Positions 50,081 to 62,465 of a stretch of 64,000 nt of DNA are shown here, one piece after another. The position numbers and the translations under genes are program-made. The notes under the pieces were generated by a model that was not told the DNA's origin, did no database searches, and saw only the letters and a program-made list of their open reading frames with translations. Positions within the stretch are counted from its first letter, which is position 1. Each line of letters begins with the position of its first letter. This DNA is from Edolisoma coerulescens (Eukaryota > Chordata > Aves > Passeriformes > Campephagidae): assembly GCA_013397115.1 (NCBI GenBank), contig VWZW01004136.1, forward strand, positions 1,545,913 through 1,609,912. The letters are read 5' to 3'.

Positions 50081-53000
50081 AGCACACCAGATGAAAAATC
50101 ACCAAAAAAAAAATCTCTGCCAAAAAGGGAGCTTTCCAAATATTTTACTGAAGAAACAAAGCAAACTTGGAGAAATGCAAATAGATTTCTGCCTTTTCTC
50201 TGAAACGGAGCCTTTTGCTATACCATCCCTATGCCGGAAATTGCAGTGTATGATCAGTGTACAAAAGTATAAATTGACTGTATTTATAGATTATAGTTAT
50301 GTAACAGGGGTTGTTTTCTGACCCGCTGTTCCCTGAATGGAGCTCATCATGATCACTATGCAATCAAGTGGAATTTTGCTGAATATGGTTGTGCAGGCAG
50401 GACTTCCTGATATCAGCTAGATAAAAAACAGCTCAGCAGCTGGGGGTGATGACTACTGAACCCATCATTCCCTGCTTCCCTTATCCCATACCCACGCTCC
50501 TACGAAAAGATGTTATAACAAAGTCGCTCAATTTATGACCTGACCAATAGAAATCTTGACTGTTGATAATAGGATTGCAGTTTCTAATGACAGCAGTGAT
50601 TAGAGGCTTCTAGACAAACAAACTGTCAATTTAGGTGCAGTTTGACTTTAGGTATCAGAATTCTGACGTTTCTTGCTGCTCATTTATTTCTGGAGAGGTC
50701 TAGAAGAAAGATCTGTCAGGCAGAGGGTGAGGGAACATCAGAAAAAAGTTCTACAGCCATGTGAGTGCATTTTGAGTAATGACATAGGGCTCCATTTATT
50801 GGATAAGGTTCTCAGCTTTATAGGACTCTATAGCTATGAGAAGGTGCCATAGGAGGATTCACACTCATCATCTATTAAAGCATTTGGTCACTGTGGTATC
50901 TAAAAGCAACATCATCAACATCATGGTAAGAGACCTTCTCATCCTAGTATAGTAATCTGCTCTCTGCCACACCTTCCAGCCCCCAGGTATTTCTGAAGCA
51001 CTTAGGAGACTCCAGAGAAGTGAAAGTTCAGTTTGAAGGAACAGAGGAATTTTCTTCTCTCTTTAATAGATGCCCCCTCTCTTTAATGTCTTCTGCATCT
51101 TTTAGTACCTGCCCTCAGAGTTAGCCTAATGAACCAAAGCTTGGGAAGTGGAAATGCAAGATCCTGCCAATGGAAAATCTTAGCTTGAGTTGGCAGATAA
51201 GTAAACCATTAAGAATTGGTGGCAGACAGGAAAATTACAGGAAATACATTAAATTTTCTTGACAATTTAAAAAATAATGCATTTATCCTTTCTGTTGAGT
51301 TGTTGGATACTCTTATGACAAAGACTAAACATAAAGGAAACACATAAAGCTGTATTTCCTCAAAACAAAAATATCGTTTTAAGAGTTGTTTTATTTTCCT
51401 GAGTTCTGATTTCTTTCACCAAACACAATCCTAAAACAACTGAAAAAACCCTCAAATATGTGCTTGCTTATAATGCTTAAACAGATGTTTAAAGCAAGCA
51501 GGGCATTTTGGTTGGCTGGATATCGACCAATGTGGTCACCCAGGTAAGCAGAACACATTGCAGTTTGACTTGTTTTTCAGCAAAAGCAGCCAGCTTGATC
51601 TTTATGCATTAGTTCTGATAGCAAAGGACCTGGTCCCTTGGCTTGTTTCCTCTGACTGTAATTAAAAACTGCTTATTGCCTTGGGGACTCTACTCCTCTG
51701 TAAACTTGCTCTTTTCAGCAGCAAAGAAGCAGCTGTTAGCAATGAGCACTGCTCTTGTTTCTGTTTCTCTCTTCTCCTGGTCTCCATGTCCCCCCAGCTA
51801 GTAACAAAGCAGGATGTTGCAGACAGCAGCAAAAAGATCTGAGCCTATCTTTCTCTTCCCCTGTTCTTCAAAAACTGTGTTTTAAAGGTCACCTTAGTTG
51901 CAGATATGTTTGTAGCTGTCTTATTTCCTTTGCTAAATGGAGTTTAGCCTGATTTGTCATCCAAGATCTTAGTCATTTGGATGAGAAAATCTGTAGTACA
52001 TTTTGTATTCTGGCTAAGCTCCAAGTATGTTCTGCCTGGCTTAATTTACTCAGTGCCACCAACAGACGGATAGAGTTTTTGCTTCCTGTACTTCAATTTG
52101 GTGTAGTGTTGTTGTCAACCACTAAACCAGCCAATTTTAGGTGGTCACTGGGCAAAAATGGTAGTGGCTGAAAAGGCAGGCTGCCCTGGGCCAGCCACAA
52201 AACACCCAGCAGCACGGTGCTGGCTGGTGGTCTGGTCTCACTAGCTTAGGGGATATTGTTGTCAAGGTCCTTAGAAAGCTTTCACAAAGATGACAGGTGC
52301 CTAAACTGTCTCCATACTGGTTTTTGAGCATGAAATTTGCCTCGTGTTTACCTTGTTTGGAAAGAGTTTCATAAAGCATGAAGAACTATAGGAGAAATAC
52401 TACAAGGAAAGCTCTGTCTATAGGCAGGAAGAGACATAAATTAATTCTGAAAGGTATCAATAGTTTACTGGGTTTCATATTTGCATATTCTGCAGCAAAC
52501 TCAGCGATGCCTTTCAGGGTTCGGCTGAAGTCTGTGGCAGAGATTGGTGGCTGAGTTTTCTCACACCTTGGTATCTGTTGTACTATAGAAAATAGAATTA
52601 ACTGAAGAACAGTGAGGTAAATACATGAGACATATTATTATAAAGTGTGAAAGAACAAGGGGATAGGTGGGGAATACAGAGTTGGAAATATGGAAAGTAT
52701 GTTTAAAGCAGGATGTTCAGGCTAGAAAGCAGTGCATATAAGAATGAGATGCCTGTGCTTTGAAAGTCATTCTTCATAGAGAAATCACATTCTGATTTGT
52801 GTTTTGTATGGAGTTGTTTATTATTTTGTAATGTCAAAGAAGTTTTCTAAGTGCTTATAAGAAGTTACATTACTTCTAAAAGTACTTAATTTTATTCAAT
52901 AGCTATTTTTATACTGATAGATCTCTTTTTGATTGCTATAAGCTTGAATTTAGGCTTGAACAGGTGGTAGTAGACCTAGCTTAGGTGAGCTACAGCTGAC

Positions 53001-56000
53001 TTTGGCTTTTCCAAACTGTTGGTAGCAATTTTAATTTTTTCTGTCTTTGGACCAAAGTTTTCAAATGCATTTTAACTTTCAAATATTAGTATTTTTTCAA
53101 GGGTATTAACTGCCCATATGTACTTGAATGTGCTTATGTCTCGATGAAGCAGTCTAATATTAGGCTAAGAACTTGGATTTGGGGTTAATGTGCTGGCAGT
53201 TATGAGCTGATGCTGGAATGATCCTACAAGGGTCAGCTTGAAAAGCTTAGGTTTTTTGGCTTTATGCAGTGAAGTAAGATTGCATAGGATGCTGGGCTGT
53301 GGAAATACATTACTATGGGACAGACACAGTGAAGGGCTTCCAGACATGCTGAGGAGCTCAGCTTGAGGTTTTGGATTTCTCTCAAGCTCTTGATGAGCTC
53401 ATTGGACACAGCCAGCAGGAACTGAAAGCAATGAGTGCCTCATCACTTAGTTAGCGGGGGCAGAGGCGACCCAAACAGTCCGTGCAGAACAGATTAGCCT
53501 GGAAAGATTCCCAGGAAGGAAAAGTATAAAAGCAGAGATTATACCTCCTTCCAGCAGGGTGGTGGAGAAGTCAGGCCTTGAATTCTGATTCTGAAGGCCG
53601 GTCTTGAATTCCCCTTTCTAGCATGTGCTCTGAGGATGGACATGGCAAGGAGTGCTCTGCTGCATGGAGTGACCTTGCTTCTTCCTTCTAAGGTATTTGT
53701 GCTGTCAAAGACTGCCCAGCCAGCTCCTGCTAGGCCATAAAATAGTCTCTGCAGGAGGCTGTTTCTTCTGGCCAGCATAGGTGAGGGATTTGCTAAAGAG
53801 TCTGTAGAAATCAAATGTCAAATGCTTGAGTTTGTGGTGGGAGGTCAGTAGATTAACTTTAGTGTGCCTATGAAAGGCACAGTCTATGACATTCATTTGA
53901 GAATTTTAAGTGGCACATCCATGGATTCTGAAGAGCCCTTTTTTGAAATCATAGTTTGTGGATTCTTAAAAGCTCTTAAGTTCCATATTGCAATATTGCT
54001 CCTGAAGGAAAGAAATCTTTATTTTGACTCTAGTGTGCATTAGGAGATGTCCCATGCTTACAGGAAAGAGCTACGCAATGTTCAATTTGGGAAACCTAGT
54101 TCTGCACTTAGCACAAATAATTTAATAATATTTCTGCCCCTACTTGTCTTTGAATAAACCAGAAAGAAAACAACGCAAGGCTTAATTTTCCGGTATCTCT
54201 GATGTTGACTTAAAACTTCCAGTTTAGATGAATGTCTGTTGGAAGGAAAAGAGAAGAGAGAAGAAAAAGTTTGGAGAGCTTGTTTATTGGCATGTGGGCT
54301 GAGGGTTGGAGGTTTTTTAACCTCTGTGGAAACCTGGGCAAGTCACTGGGAAGAAAAGCCTGTGACTTATCCCACAGTTACTGAGCAGGCATTTAAGAGG
54401 AGGTACTGGAGGAGGGCTGACCCTTCAGAGGATGGAGAACCCTTTCTGCTTCGATTGCTCACACATCACAGCATGGATGTACATTCATGTTTTCCCAGTG
54501 TCAGTTGGTTCTCTTAGTGGTAAAACAAAGCAATGGCTCCTATAGGCAGGGACGTTGATTTTCAGGGCCAGGTCAGTAACCCTTGTGATGCTGCTGGAAA
54601 GGAAATATTTAACCTGCTCTGTGGATGTTGACCACCCTATCAGTTCCCCTTGCATCCTCAGTGGTTGTCACAAGCTATCACGATCCAGTCACTGAAAATG
54701 TTTTTCCACTATTTTGAAAATACATACTTAAATGTAATTTGTTGAATGAGGTCCCTACCAGTAGTTCTTGAGAACCAGGTTTTAGTCCAGGGCAAATTAA
54801 TCAAGGTACAAACCACAGAATAAACAAATTTGAAATGAAAATGCAATCAAGTTGGAAAGCACCAATGGTTGTGCTGTAATAAGTTTATCTTCATGCCTGG
54901 AAGCAGTCTTCTAATGGAAAAAAAAAGTATTAAATTGTGTTTATGACATATTATGGAATTTCTGGCATTTCATTGCATAATAATATTCCCATGTTAAAGA
55001 AAAATCTGTGTCCTTGCATTGAAGAATGAGAATTTAAGCATGTTTCTCTGATGTTCAAGAGTTCATTTTAAAATGAAATTTTACAGTCCTTACCACCATT
55101 CACTTATAGAGCCTAGCAGGATTTTATTAAAAAGACTTTCTAATGTATTTGTGATAACTTACGCTTCTTTGTCCAAACAATTGAACATGCAATTTAATTT
55201 AGAGAAGCCTGTGATGATAAAAATATGAAAAAACCAAATCATGCAAAAGGTGACTTTCTTCTGTAATGCAATTAATATAATGAAATTCATTTTGAGATTA
55301 GGGTAGATCCTGTATCTATATTTCACTTCTGTAATTTTTTCAGGTAATGAGTTAAACTCTATAAACTTTATTAAAATATTTTAACTTTATAGAGTTTTTC
55401 TGGCTATCACTTCCTGGATTTTATGCAACCTACCCACTGTGTTGTAATCTAATATTAATAATACATGATATTTTCCTTTTATTTGGTAATGTGTACACTT
55501 TTAAGATAATGGAAGAACAGTTCTCCAGCACTCGTCAATGATTCACTGCAGTGCTACACAGTGTACTTGCAATTCATTTCCAATATCATCTGCAGCTGTT
55601 ATAATGGTGCATTGTACATTTGCAGGCTGAGATCACTTGGAAATAAAAACAAGATTTAAAATATTTCCAAGTAGTAAATAAGCAAAGAATTATGTTCTTC
55701 ATGCTCTTTACTGCTCTTTTACTTCAAAACACCTCAGGGCCTACCTAGTAGTTTATAGATAATAATATCCAATTAAACTATATAATTTTCCTCCACACAT
55801 CACCTCTCTGAAACAGTCTGGTGGGTGGGGAACCAAACAGAGCATGCAGAGGTTTTGTTTTTGTTGATTCAGTATCAATAAATCCTCTCTGGTACTGGAT
55901 TGCTGCCAACTGAATTTTCTTTTTCTTCCTTTTCCCCTTCAGGAGTTAGAAAACAATTTACTTTTCAAGGGGACTGGGAGCAGAAATGGCTTTATATGCT

Positions 56001-59000
56001 TGCAATGATATAGGAAAATTATCCTTACTCAATCATGCACCTTGCACAGTTTTTACAGCTATTTCCAACATATTACTGAGTATTTATTTTAATGGTTATT
56101 GCTGACACTTGTAAATACTGTGTGCTGTTCATAACCACTTGTGACTCTGTCCACAGTACACCTTCTGTGCATGTGGGTGTTACAACAGACTTATTTTTAA
56201 TTCTACAAATGTCATTGTGGGCTACTGTGAGCTAATTTTTATACCCTAGTGATTTCCTCTGCCTCCTCTTTGCTCCTGCTGGATTTGGACGCAGACATGT
56301 GCCATGACTCAAGCTGTCACCCATCCGCTGTCCCCGTGCCCTGCCACAGCAGCGCAAGGAGTGCCTGCTGTTCAATGGACACCCTCCGATGCGGCTCGGG
56401 GCTTGGAGCAGTCCTGGCACTGGCACTTCTGAAGGAGAAGTTATTGTTTCAGCAGGAATTGTGGCCCCCACAGTGTTCATTAGACATTTTATTGGGAAGA
56501 TCTAAAATACTGTATTGCAGAAATCACCTTCTGTTGTGAATAGAAATGGTTCAGAAAAGTTTCTGATGGAATTGCAAGTTGAAGTTTCTGAACTTGGAAC
56601 TGGGCTCTTTGTAGCTGCCACTCTCCGATGTGCATGTTTTGGGACAAAAGTCTTTATTCTCTGAGGCTTTTTTCACTAGGGACTTACTTTGGTGTTTAGC
56701 AGTATTTACAGTTTAAACTGTCCTGATTGGAAGTGAGAAAATCAGGAATGCGGCATTGTTCCTGCTTTCTGCCTGACTAAATATACAAACGCTTTATTAG
56801 AACAGACCCGTGGTTTAAGTTGTTTTGTCAGAGTGGGTTTTGTCAGTGATAAAATACAAGGTGAAGTCGATTCATTAGGGGGCAATAATTTTGCAAGTTT
56901 GGCAAACATGATTTGTGTAGACAGAAAATAGTGTGTGGATCATAAACAGCTAAGGAAAAGAACATAAATCATAGTAGGGCATAATGTAATGCACTGCGAT
57001 TTCTTATATGTTGTTTTCTTTGCCAGACAGAATTCCTTCTAATATGAAAAACAATGGAAAACCTTTTCTGTTTCATTTTTTTAATAGTGGTGTGAACAGC
57101 ATGGAATATTAAAGAAATTATAATACAGAGGAAAGACATTATTTATTGCAGTGCCAAATAGAGATGAATGATTGTGTAGATTACGAGAACGTGAATCACT
57201 GAAAAGCAGTGTAAAGAGACTGTGGTGCACTTAGTGGAAGAGTAGTTTCAGGGCTAGGGCTGTTTAGCAGTAGCCAGAAATCAGGTATAATGTTAAAATT
57301 TTGGGGAGTTTTAATTAAAGTTGTATAACATTTACACTCGCTCTATTTACACTTGTGGAAAGAGACTGGATCAATTTTTATATTGATTAGCAGTTTACTC
57401 AGGGATTTTGACTGCACCAGGATCTGATGCTTTTTCAATAAGTCCTACATTAAAAGTAATAAACTGCAGTAAATCTGATTACTCACAAATGTAGTTCTTT
57501 GAGAATCAGTAGTATTTTAATAAAATAAATATATTATCTCTTCCAGTGGGGTTTTTCATTTGAGAAGACACAGCTATCTGAACACACTGTGTGAACTGAG
57601 CACATCTGACTGTAACATTTTAAGCTTTTTGTGTATCATATAGTTTGCCACAATATGCAAGGAGATGATGGTTTGGGGCAAACTATTGTATTCCTGTGGG
57701 TTATCATTTTGATGTGGTTAATTACTTGTACAGTTGTAAGCTTAGGGTATTCTGTTCCTTTTGGCAAAGATTCATCAATGCATGGAATTGTAGAGAATAC
57801 CCTGGATTTTCATCCATGAAATTTCCTTCCTTACTTACTATATTTCAAAAAACCTTCCTCACTTGTATTTCCCTTTGTGATTTTCTTTGCTGTAGGAATA
57901 GTAGTGTGTTCAAAGACAGTCATTTAATTTTGATAACATGAAAACTTTAATATTTTTTTTCTTGTGATCAGATCTGTCTGTTTCTCTTAGGTTTTTAAGG
58001 CAGTAGCTTCCCATAACAAATGCCACAGGCTGCAGAATCCTTAATGTTAAGATTGTGCTTTGATTAAGAGCAGCCAGTGAATTAGAAATGCTGATCCTCT
58101 CATGCCAAGCTGGAACTTTGATTAGTCATTAGCAATAAATATAAAAGTCATACCAAAACATCCTCCTCACTCATAGATAAATATTATGTCTCCTGCCTGT
58201 CTCTTTTGAAGCAATCCCTCCTGTTCTTTGCAAAAACGACCAGCAGCCAACATGTGGCACAGTAGCAGCAAGCAGTAGAGAGGTCCATGAAATATGATGT
58301 CAATTATGTAAGGATGAGGGACATAAAATAATACATATATCAAGTGCCTTGCATAGACAGCAATAGCTGCAGTTTACCTACATCAATCTTTTTAATATCA
58401 ATTTTTCTCACAATGCATCCTGTTTCCTAGTGGATAATCTAGGCTGTGTGGTTTCCTGAAAGCCCCATTCAGCTGTGGGTTCTCTCACTGAGGTGAACAG
58501 GCCAATATCAGTGCAGTTTTCAGGTGCTTTTTCAGGTGGTCTCTTTGCTACCAGAGTCACAGGTGGTGCCAGGTGGGAGCTGCAGCTCCAGGCTTCCCCT
58601 AGGACTGTTTGGGCTCCCCATGGAGAGCTGAGGCAGGTCCCTAGGACAGGGCTTTAAAAGACCAAACTACCAACCAGCATCCAGCCCCAGCTCTCGAGGG
58701 AAGTGCAGGGCTGTGCCAGTGCAGGGAGTGTGACAGAGCCCTGCAGGACCTGTCACTCACACCTGAGCAGCCTCAGGGGCAGGAGCTCCCCGGTGGCACA
58801 GGGCCGGAATGGCTGGGCCAAGGTGTCTCTTGCCCTCCTCTGAGTGGAAGTACTGGAGCATGGAAAGCTGGAACCTGGAGGATGGTGGCAGTGAATGGCT
58901 GTGCTGGCATGGAGGGATAATAGGCTGCACAGGTTTTGATGTTGTAATAACCCCTATAAGTATAAATGAGCTGTTGATCACAGTAATTGTATAAACATTA

Positions 59001-60692
59001 ATTACTTTCATCGTGGTTTTCAGCTATTTTTGTATTATATAACTGAATTTTAACAGTGATAACAATGTGAAAAAATAAGTAGTATTCTGAACAAAATCTA
59101 AATTCACAAGGGGCCTATTTTACAGTGTAATTTTAATCCTTAACTGCTTGATTTACTTTCCATTTAGTAGCTTTCTAAACTTTCTATTTAGTAGGAAATC
59201 CATCATGTTCTCAAAGAGCAAGTACTGTAAATTTTGAGACAGGGTAAAAAAGGAAGCCACATCATCCAGCCAAATAATGAACTTGAACCCCTGATTCAAA
59301 TTCAAAGCTCAATTCAGCCTTAACTATAGAGCTGCAGCTGGCACCTCACAACACTTAAGCAGTCTGTTGAATTTATCCTCAATGTCCACAAATGCAGTTA
59401 TAAACTTTCTTTAGAGCTCCATTTCTCTTCAGTGCCTGCCCATGGTTTTAGGTCTTCTGCAGATTTCCCAGTAGCCCTGTTTCCCTGGGTGCGTGGAAAG
59501 TTCAGTACCAAACCTGCAAACATCCCGTGTATTCAGCTCTCTGCAGCTGTGCAAACAGCACAATGCATTTCCAATATTCTGCTTTAAACATGCACATGGA
59601 TAATTGAACTTCAAAGCAACAGCTCTGCTAATTCTTTTATGAAGATGCAAATTACTAGTGTGACTTCTCACCAGATTGGGGGCTTATTGGAACAATCGGT
59701 CTGATCTAAATCCTCCCCAAGGCATGAGCAGTTGGGGGTATTTCTGCAAGTCTAATCCATACTTTACTCACTGGCAGGGTGCAAAACTAATAGTAGCCTG
59801 GAGTCAGCAAAGTTTTCATGTTCAAATCCCAATACTCGAGTTACCTCCCCTAATAATCTACATTATTCTGGTATTATGTGCAGGGATCAGGCATCGAGAT
59901 AAAAGTTTAAACAAGAAAAAGAAACCAAGGTCTTTACAAAGATTTAGTATGGAAAGATGGAGTATTTATTAAATTCAGTGTTTCCTTTCAGCAAAACTGT
60001 GCTTAATGGTTGCTTAAATATGTGACATATTTGGCTCCAGTATACATATTTTCTGGTATATTTTTTAAATGATCCTTAGCTTGATAAATGCTTGGCATCT
60101 TCTCCTCTGACCATTACCATTGTACTGCCAGCTTTTAAATGAAAGGTTGAAAAATACATTATGTTCCTCAAAGGCAGCCAAGGCAATTTACCATCTTGCT
60201 TTCCAGTTCACAGATATGAAAGTTTAACTTCTAGCTGTTGGGAAGTCCAACTCTAATTAATTCAATATAGAAAATTAAGTCCCAAGAGGAATAAATATCT
60301 TTGGTTATGCCTTCACAATTATGCCTATCTCCACACATGCACTTAAAAAGAGATGAAGTAACAGGTATTTTTAAAACAAGATATTGTGAACACTTGTAAA
60401 TAAGTGCAAATTTCAACTTCAAAATGCAATTTAAATTTCCCTGGAAGACCACATAAAAACTTATTGCCTGTATTTCCAGGTAGCTGGTTATTTGTGATAC
60501 AAGAAGAGAACCTTTCTTCAGTCAGTGCTAAGGATCTGTGGGCTGAAATTTTGCACCTTCCAAGGTCTTTCCACCTGAAATGCGTGTGTGTCTGTACAGG
60601 GAACTGTATGTTCTTCAGTCTGAAACATGGCTGGGTTTTTACATGCTTTGGAAAGTTGTGAACTTCTCAAAGGGAATTACATACAGGACAGC
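50081..60692. other. gene-free interval between the two LTRs
   Basis: Unremarkable intergenic DNA of mixed base composition. It holds a perfect 12-bp inverted repeat near 55.37 kb, a T-rich interval around 57.9 kb and GC-richer patches near 56.3 and 58.6 kb with overlapping unrecognised open frames. No exon, RNA gene or clear transposon was recognised. Confidence 0.6.
55354..55397. repeat. 44-bp inverted repeat (12-bp perfect arms)
   Basis: The arms AAACTCTATAAA (55354-55365) and TTTATAGAGTTT (55386-55397) are exact reverse complements. Between them lies a perfect 14-bp palindrome TTAAAATATTTTAA (55371-55384). The whole block can form a hairpin or cruciform. No flanking duplication identifying a MITE was seen. 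Confidence 0.85.
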
Positions 60693-61292
60693 TGTGCTGG
60701 TTTTGGCTGGAGTATAGTTAATTTTCTTCACAGTAGCTGCTCTGGGGCTGTGTTTTGGATTTGTGTTGAAAACAGTGTTGATAACACAGGGATGTTTTAG
60801 CTGTTGCTGAGCAGCACTTATACAGCATCAAGGCCCTTTCTGTTCCCCACCTTACTCCAGTGAGGAGACTGAAGGTGCTGCTCAAGGAGTTGGGAGGGGA
60901 CACGGCCAGGACAGCTGACCCCAACTGACCCAAGGGATATCCCAGACAATATGGAGTCATGCTCAGCACATAAAGCTGGGGGAAAGAGAAGGGAGGGGGG
61001 GACATTCAGAGTCATGATGTTTTGTCTTCCCAAGTCTCCATTAGGTGTGATGGAGCACTGCTTACCTGGAAATGGCTGAGCACCTGCCTGCCCATGGGAA
61101 GTACTGAATGAATTCCTTGTTTTGCTTTTGCTTGCCTGCATGTGTGGCTTTTGCTTTATTTATAAAACTGTTTTTATCTCAACCCACGAGTTTTCTCACT
61201 TCTACTCTTCTCATTCTCTTCCCCATCCACCAGGGAGTAGTGAGTGAGCCACTGTGGAGTGCTTAGTTGTCATCTAGGGTAAAACTACAACA
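60693..61292 (+). mobile_element. avian endogenous-retrovirus LTR, copy 2
   Basis: Begins TGTGCTGGTTTTGGCTGGAG and ends GGGTAAAACTACAACA. Internal blocks shared with copy 1 are ATAGTTAATTTTCTTC, GCTGTGTTTTGGATTTG, GAGTTGGGAGGGGACACGGC, GGGATATCCCAGACAATATG, GTCATGCTCAGCACATAAAG (TATA-like), then TTTTTATCTCAACCCACGAG and TTTTCTCACTTCTACTCTTC in the U5-like part. It contains a local insertion or divergence between 60985 and 61080 relative to the expected layout. It is in the same orientation as copy 1, about 10.6 kb away. Confidence 0.88.
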
Positions 61293-61300
61293 GCCCTTTT

Positions 61301-61318
61301 TGGTGTTCATTCTGGGGC
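61301..61318 (+). promoter_or_regulatory. candidate retroviral primer-binding site
   Basis: TGGTGTTCATTCTGGGGC begins eight bases after the CA end of the LTR. Retroviral primer sites begin TGG and complement a tRNA 3' end; ERV-L elements use leucine tRNA with a TGGTGTC-type start. The match here is good for the first seven bases and then imperfect, so it is a suggestion from position and the opening bases only. Confidence 0.35.
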
Positions 61319-61642
61319 TCAAAGGGCTCAAAATAATGACAGGTTTGATTGGAATGTGCTAGATGGAATTCATAGCTGTTACTGCTGTTTGGCTAATAAC
61401 TGACAGGCTCCTGTGCTTGCCATGGGAGTCACTCACCTCACTGTGCATTAGAGTCTAGGGCTCATTAGTGGCTGCTTTTTGCTTTGGCTGCAGCTGCAGC
61501 CCGTGCTGCTGATCCCCTCACTCGGGGACATTCTGATCCCGGCACTGGCGATGGCCTGGGCTGGCACCTGGCCGGGGCAGCGCTGCTGTTCCTGTGCTGC
61601 TGTACTGGACACGCTGGAACTCCAGCGTGGACTCGAGCCAGA

Positions 61643-61805
61643 GGGACTGGGACCTGTGGGTGAGTCCACGGTGGAACAGGTACATCTGGAAGTGTCTGTG
61701 GCCATGGAGGAGTCCCCGCCAGAGCAGGTACCTCTCAAAGTGTCTGTGGCCGTGGAGGAGTCCCCGCCAGAGCAGGTACCTCTCAAAGTGTCTGTGGCCG
61801 TGGCC
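61643..61805 (+). repeat. 48-bp minisatellite (two near-identical units plus degenerate flanks)
   Basis: Two head-to-tail 48-bp units, 61693-61740 and 61741-61788, differ at one base (CCATGG versus CCGTGG); each carries GTGGAGGAGTCCCCGCCAGA and GCAGGTACCTCTCAAAG. A degenerate unit precedes them and a partial one follows. The unit length is a multiple of three, so frames stay open through the array and read a 16-residue repeat in one frame. Weaker relatives with a GCCGTGCTGGAGCAG-like core continue to about 62260. This kind of GAGCAGG-rich repeat is typical of leader regions of avian LTR elements (recalled). Confidence 0.9.
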
Positions 61806-61859
61806 ATGGCCGGGTCGGTGCCACAGCGGGCGCACCCCTGAAGGCGCCGGGCCCAAGGA

Positions 61860-62260
61860 CAGGTCTGTGCTGCAGCAGGCACACCTTGAAGCACCACTGG
61901 CTGTTCATGAGGCCGTGCTGGAGCACCTCAAAGCTTGTGGCCATGGATAAACCCACAGCAGAGCAAGAACACCCTGCAGGGACTGCAGCCAGGGCAAGGC
62001 CATGTTGGGCAGGTTTGCTTTCTGAGGGGACGGTGGCTGTGGGTGAGGCCGTGCTGGAGCAGATCTGTTTCTGAGGGCACTGAGGCCCATGGACAGGGCC
62101 GTGCTGGAACAGCTGTCCCTCAGAGCCGCTGTGGCTGTGGATAAATCCATGCAGCAGCAGCTGTGCCCCTGAAGAGCCTGTGGCTCACAGAAATGGCTGC
62201 ACTTGGGGAAGGTACAACCCTGAGGGACTGCAGTCTCTGGGTAAGTCCAAGCCAGAGCAG
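61860..62260 (+). repeat. degenerate continuation of the minisatellite
   Basis: Recurrent cores at irregular spacing: GAGGCCGTGCTGGAGCACCT, GAGGCCGTGCTGGAGCAGAT, CAGGGCCGTGCTGGAACAGC, AAGTCCAAGCCAGAGCAGGG, with TGTGGCCATGG or CTGTGGCTGTGG before each. These are diverged relatives of the 48-bp unit with variable length, so the array was once larger or more irregular. Confidence 0.7.
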
Positions 62261-62429
62261 GGGTAAGGGGAGGAGCTCATTGCAATGTTAAACATGGTGG
62301 TCTAGTCCAAAGGAACTGGAGTGGACATTGTAATTGAAATAGTTTTAAATTGTTGAATTGCATTTTATGGAATTACTGTAGCAAGAGCCACCTGAACCAA
62401 AGGAGGACAAGCCTTACACGAAGCAGCCC

Positions 62430-62465
62430 AAGTGCTTAGTTGCCATCTGGGGTTAAACCATGACA
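62430..62465 (+). mobile_element. second copy of the LTR 3' terminus
   Basis: AAGTGCTTAGTTGCCATCTG followed by GGGTTAAACCATGACA matches the last 36 bases of LTR copy 2 (GAGTGCTTAGTTGTCATCTA, GGGTAAAACTACAACA) with about eight differences, and resembles the end of LTR copy 1. It marks the downstream boundary of the degenerate element. Confidence 0.8.

Larger units (their letters stand above)
60693..62465 (+). mobile_element. degenerate LTR element: LTR, leader with minisatellite, second LTR end
   Basis: The layout is a 600-bp LTR with TG...CA ends (60693-61292), a TGGTG-beginning stretch 8 bases later that could be a leucine-tRNA-type primer-binding site, about 1.1 kb of non-coding leader containing a 48-bp repeat, and at 62430-62465 a second copy of the LTR 3' terminus. 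No gag, protease, reverse transcriptase, integrase or envelope sequence is visible. It looks like an internally deleted or non-autonomous ERV-type element, or two related LTR insertions placed together. The bases either side (ACAGC before, ATGGC after) do not form a matching target-site duplication, so it may not be one intact insertion. Confidence 0.65.

Noticed and set aside
53525..53532. Perfect TATAAAAG promoter-like motif
   Set aside because: One such octamer is expected about once per 65 kb by chance, and no exon, initiator or CpG context follows it.
59243..59320. Possible further MIR-like relic (CCACATCATCCAG ... GAACTTGAACCCCTGATTC)
   Set aside because: Only loosely matches the accession core blocks, below the two relics that were listed.
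61479..61841. 120-codon open frame across the 48-bp minisatellite
   Set aside because: All frames stay open there because the unit length is a multiple of three and GC-rich; it lies in the leader of an LTR element. Not called as a gene.
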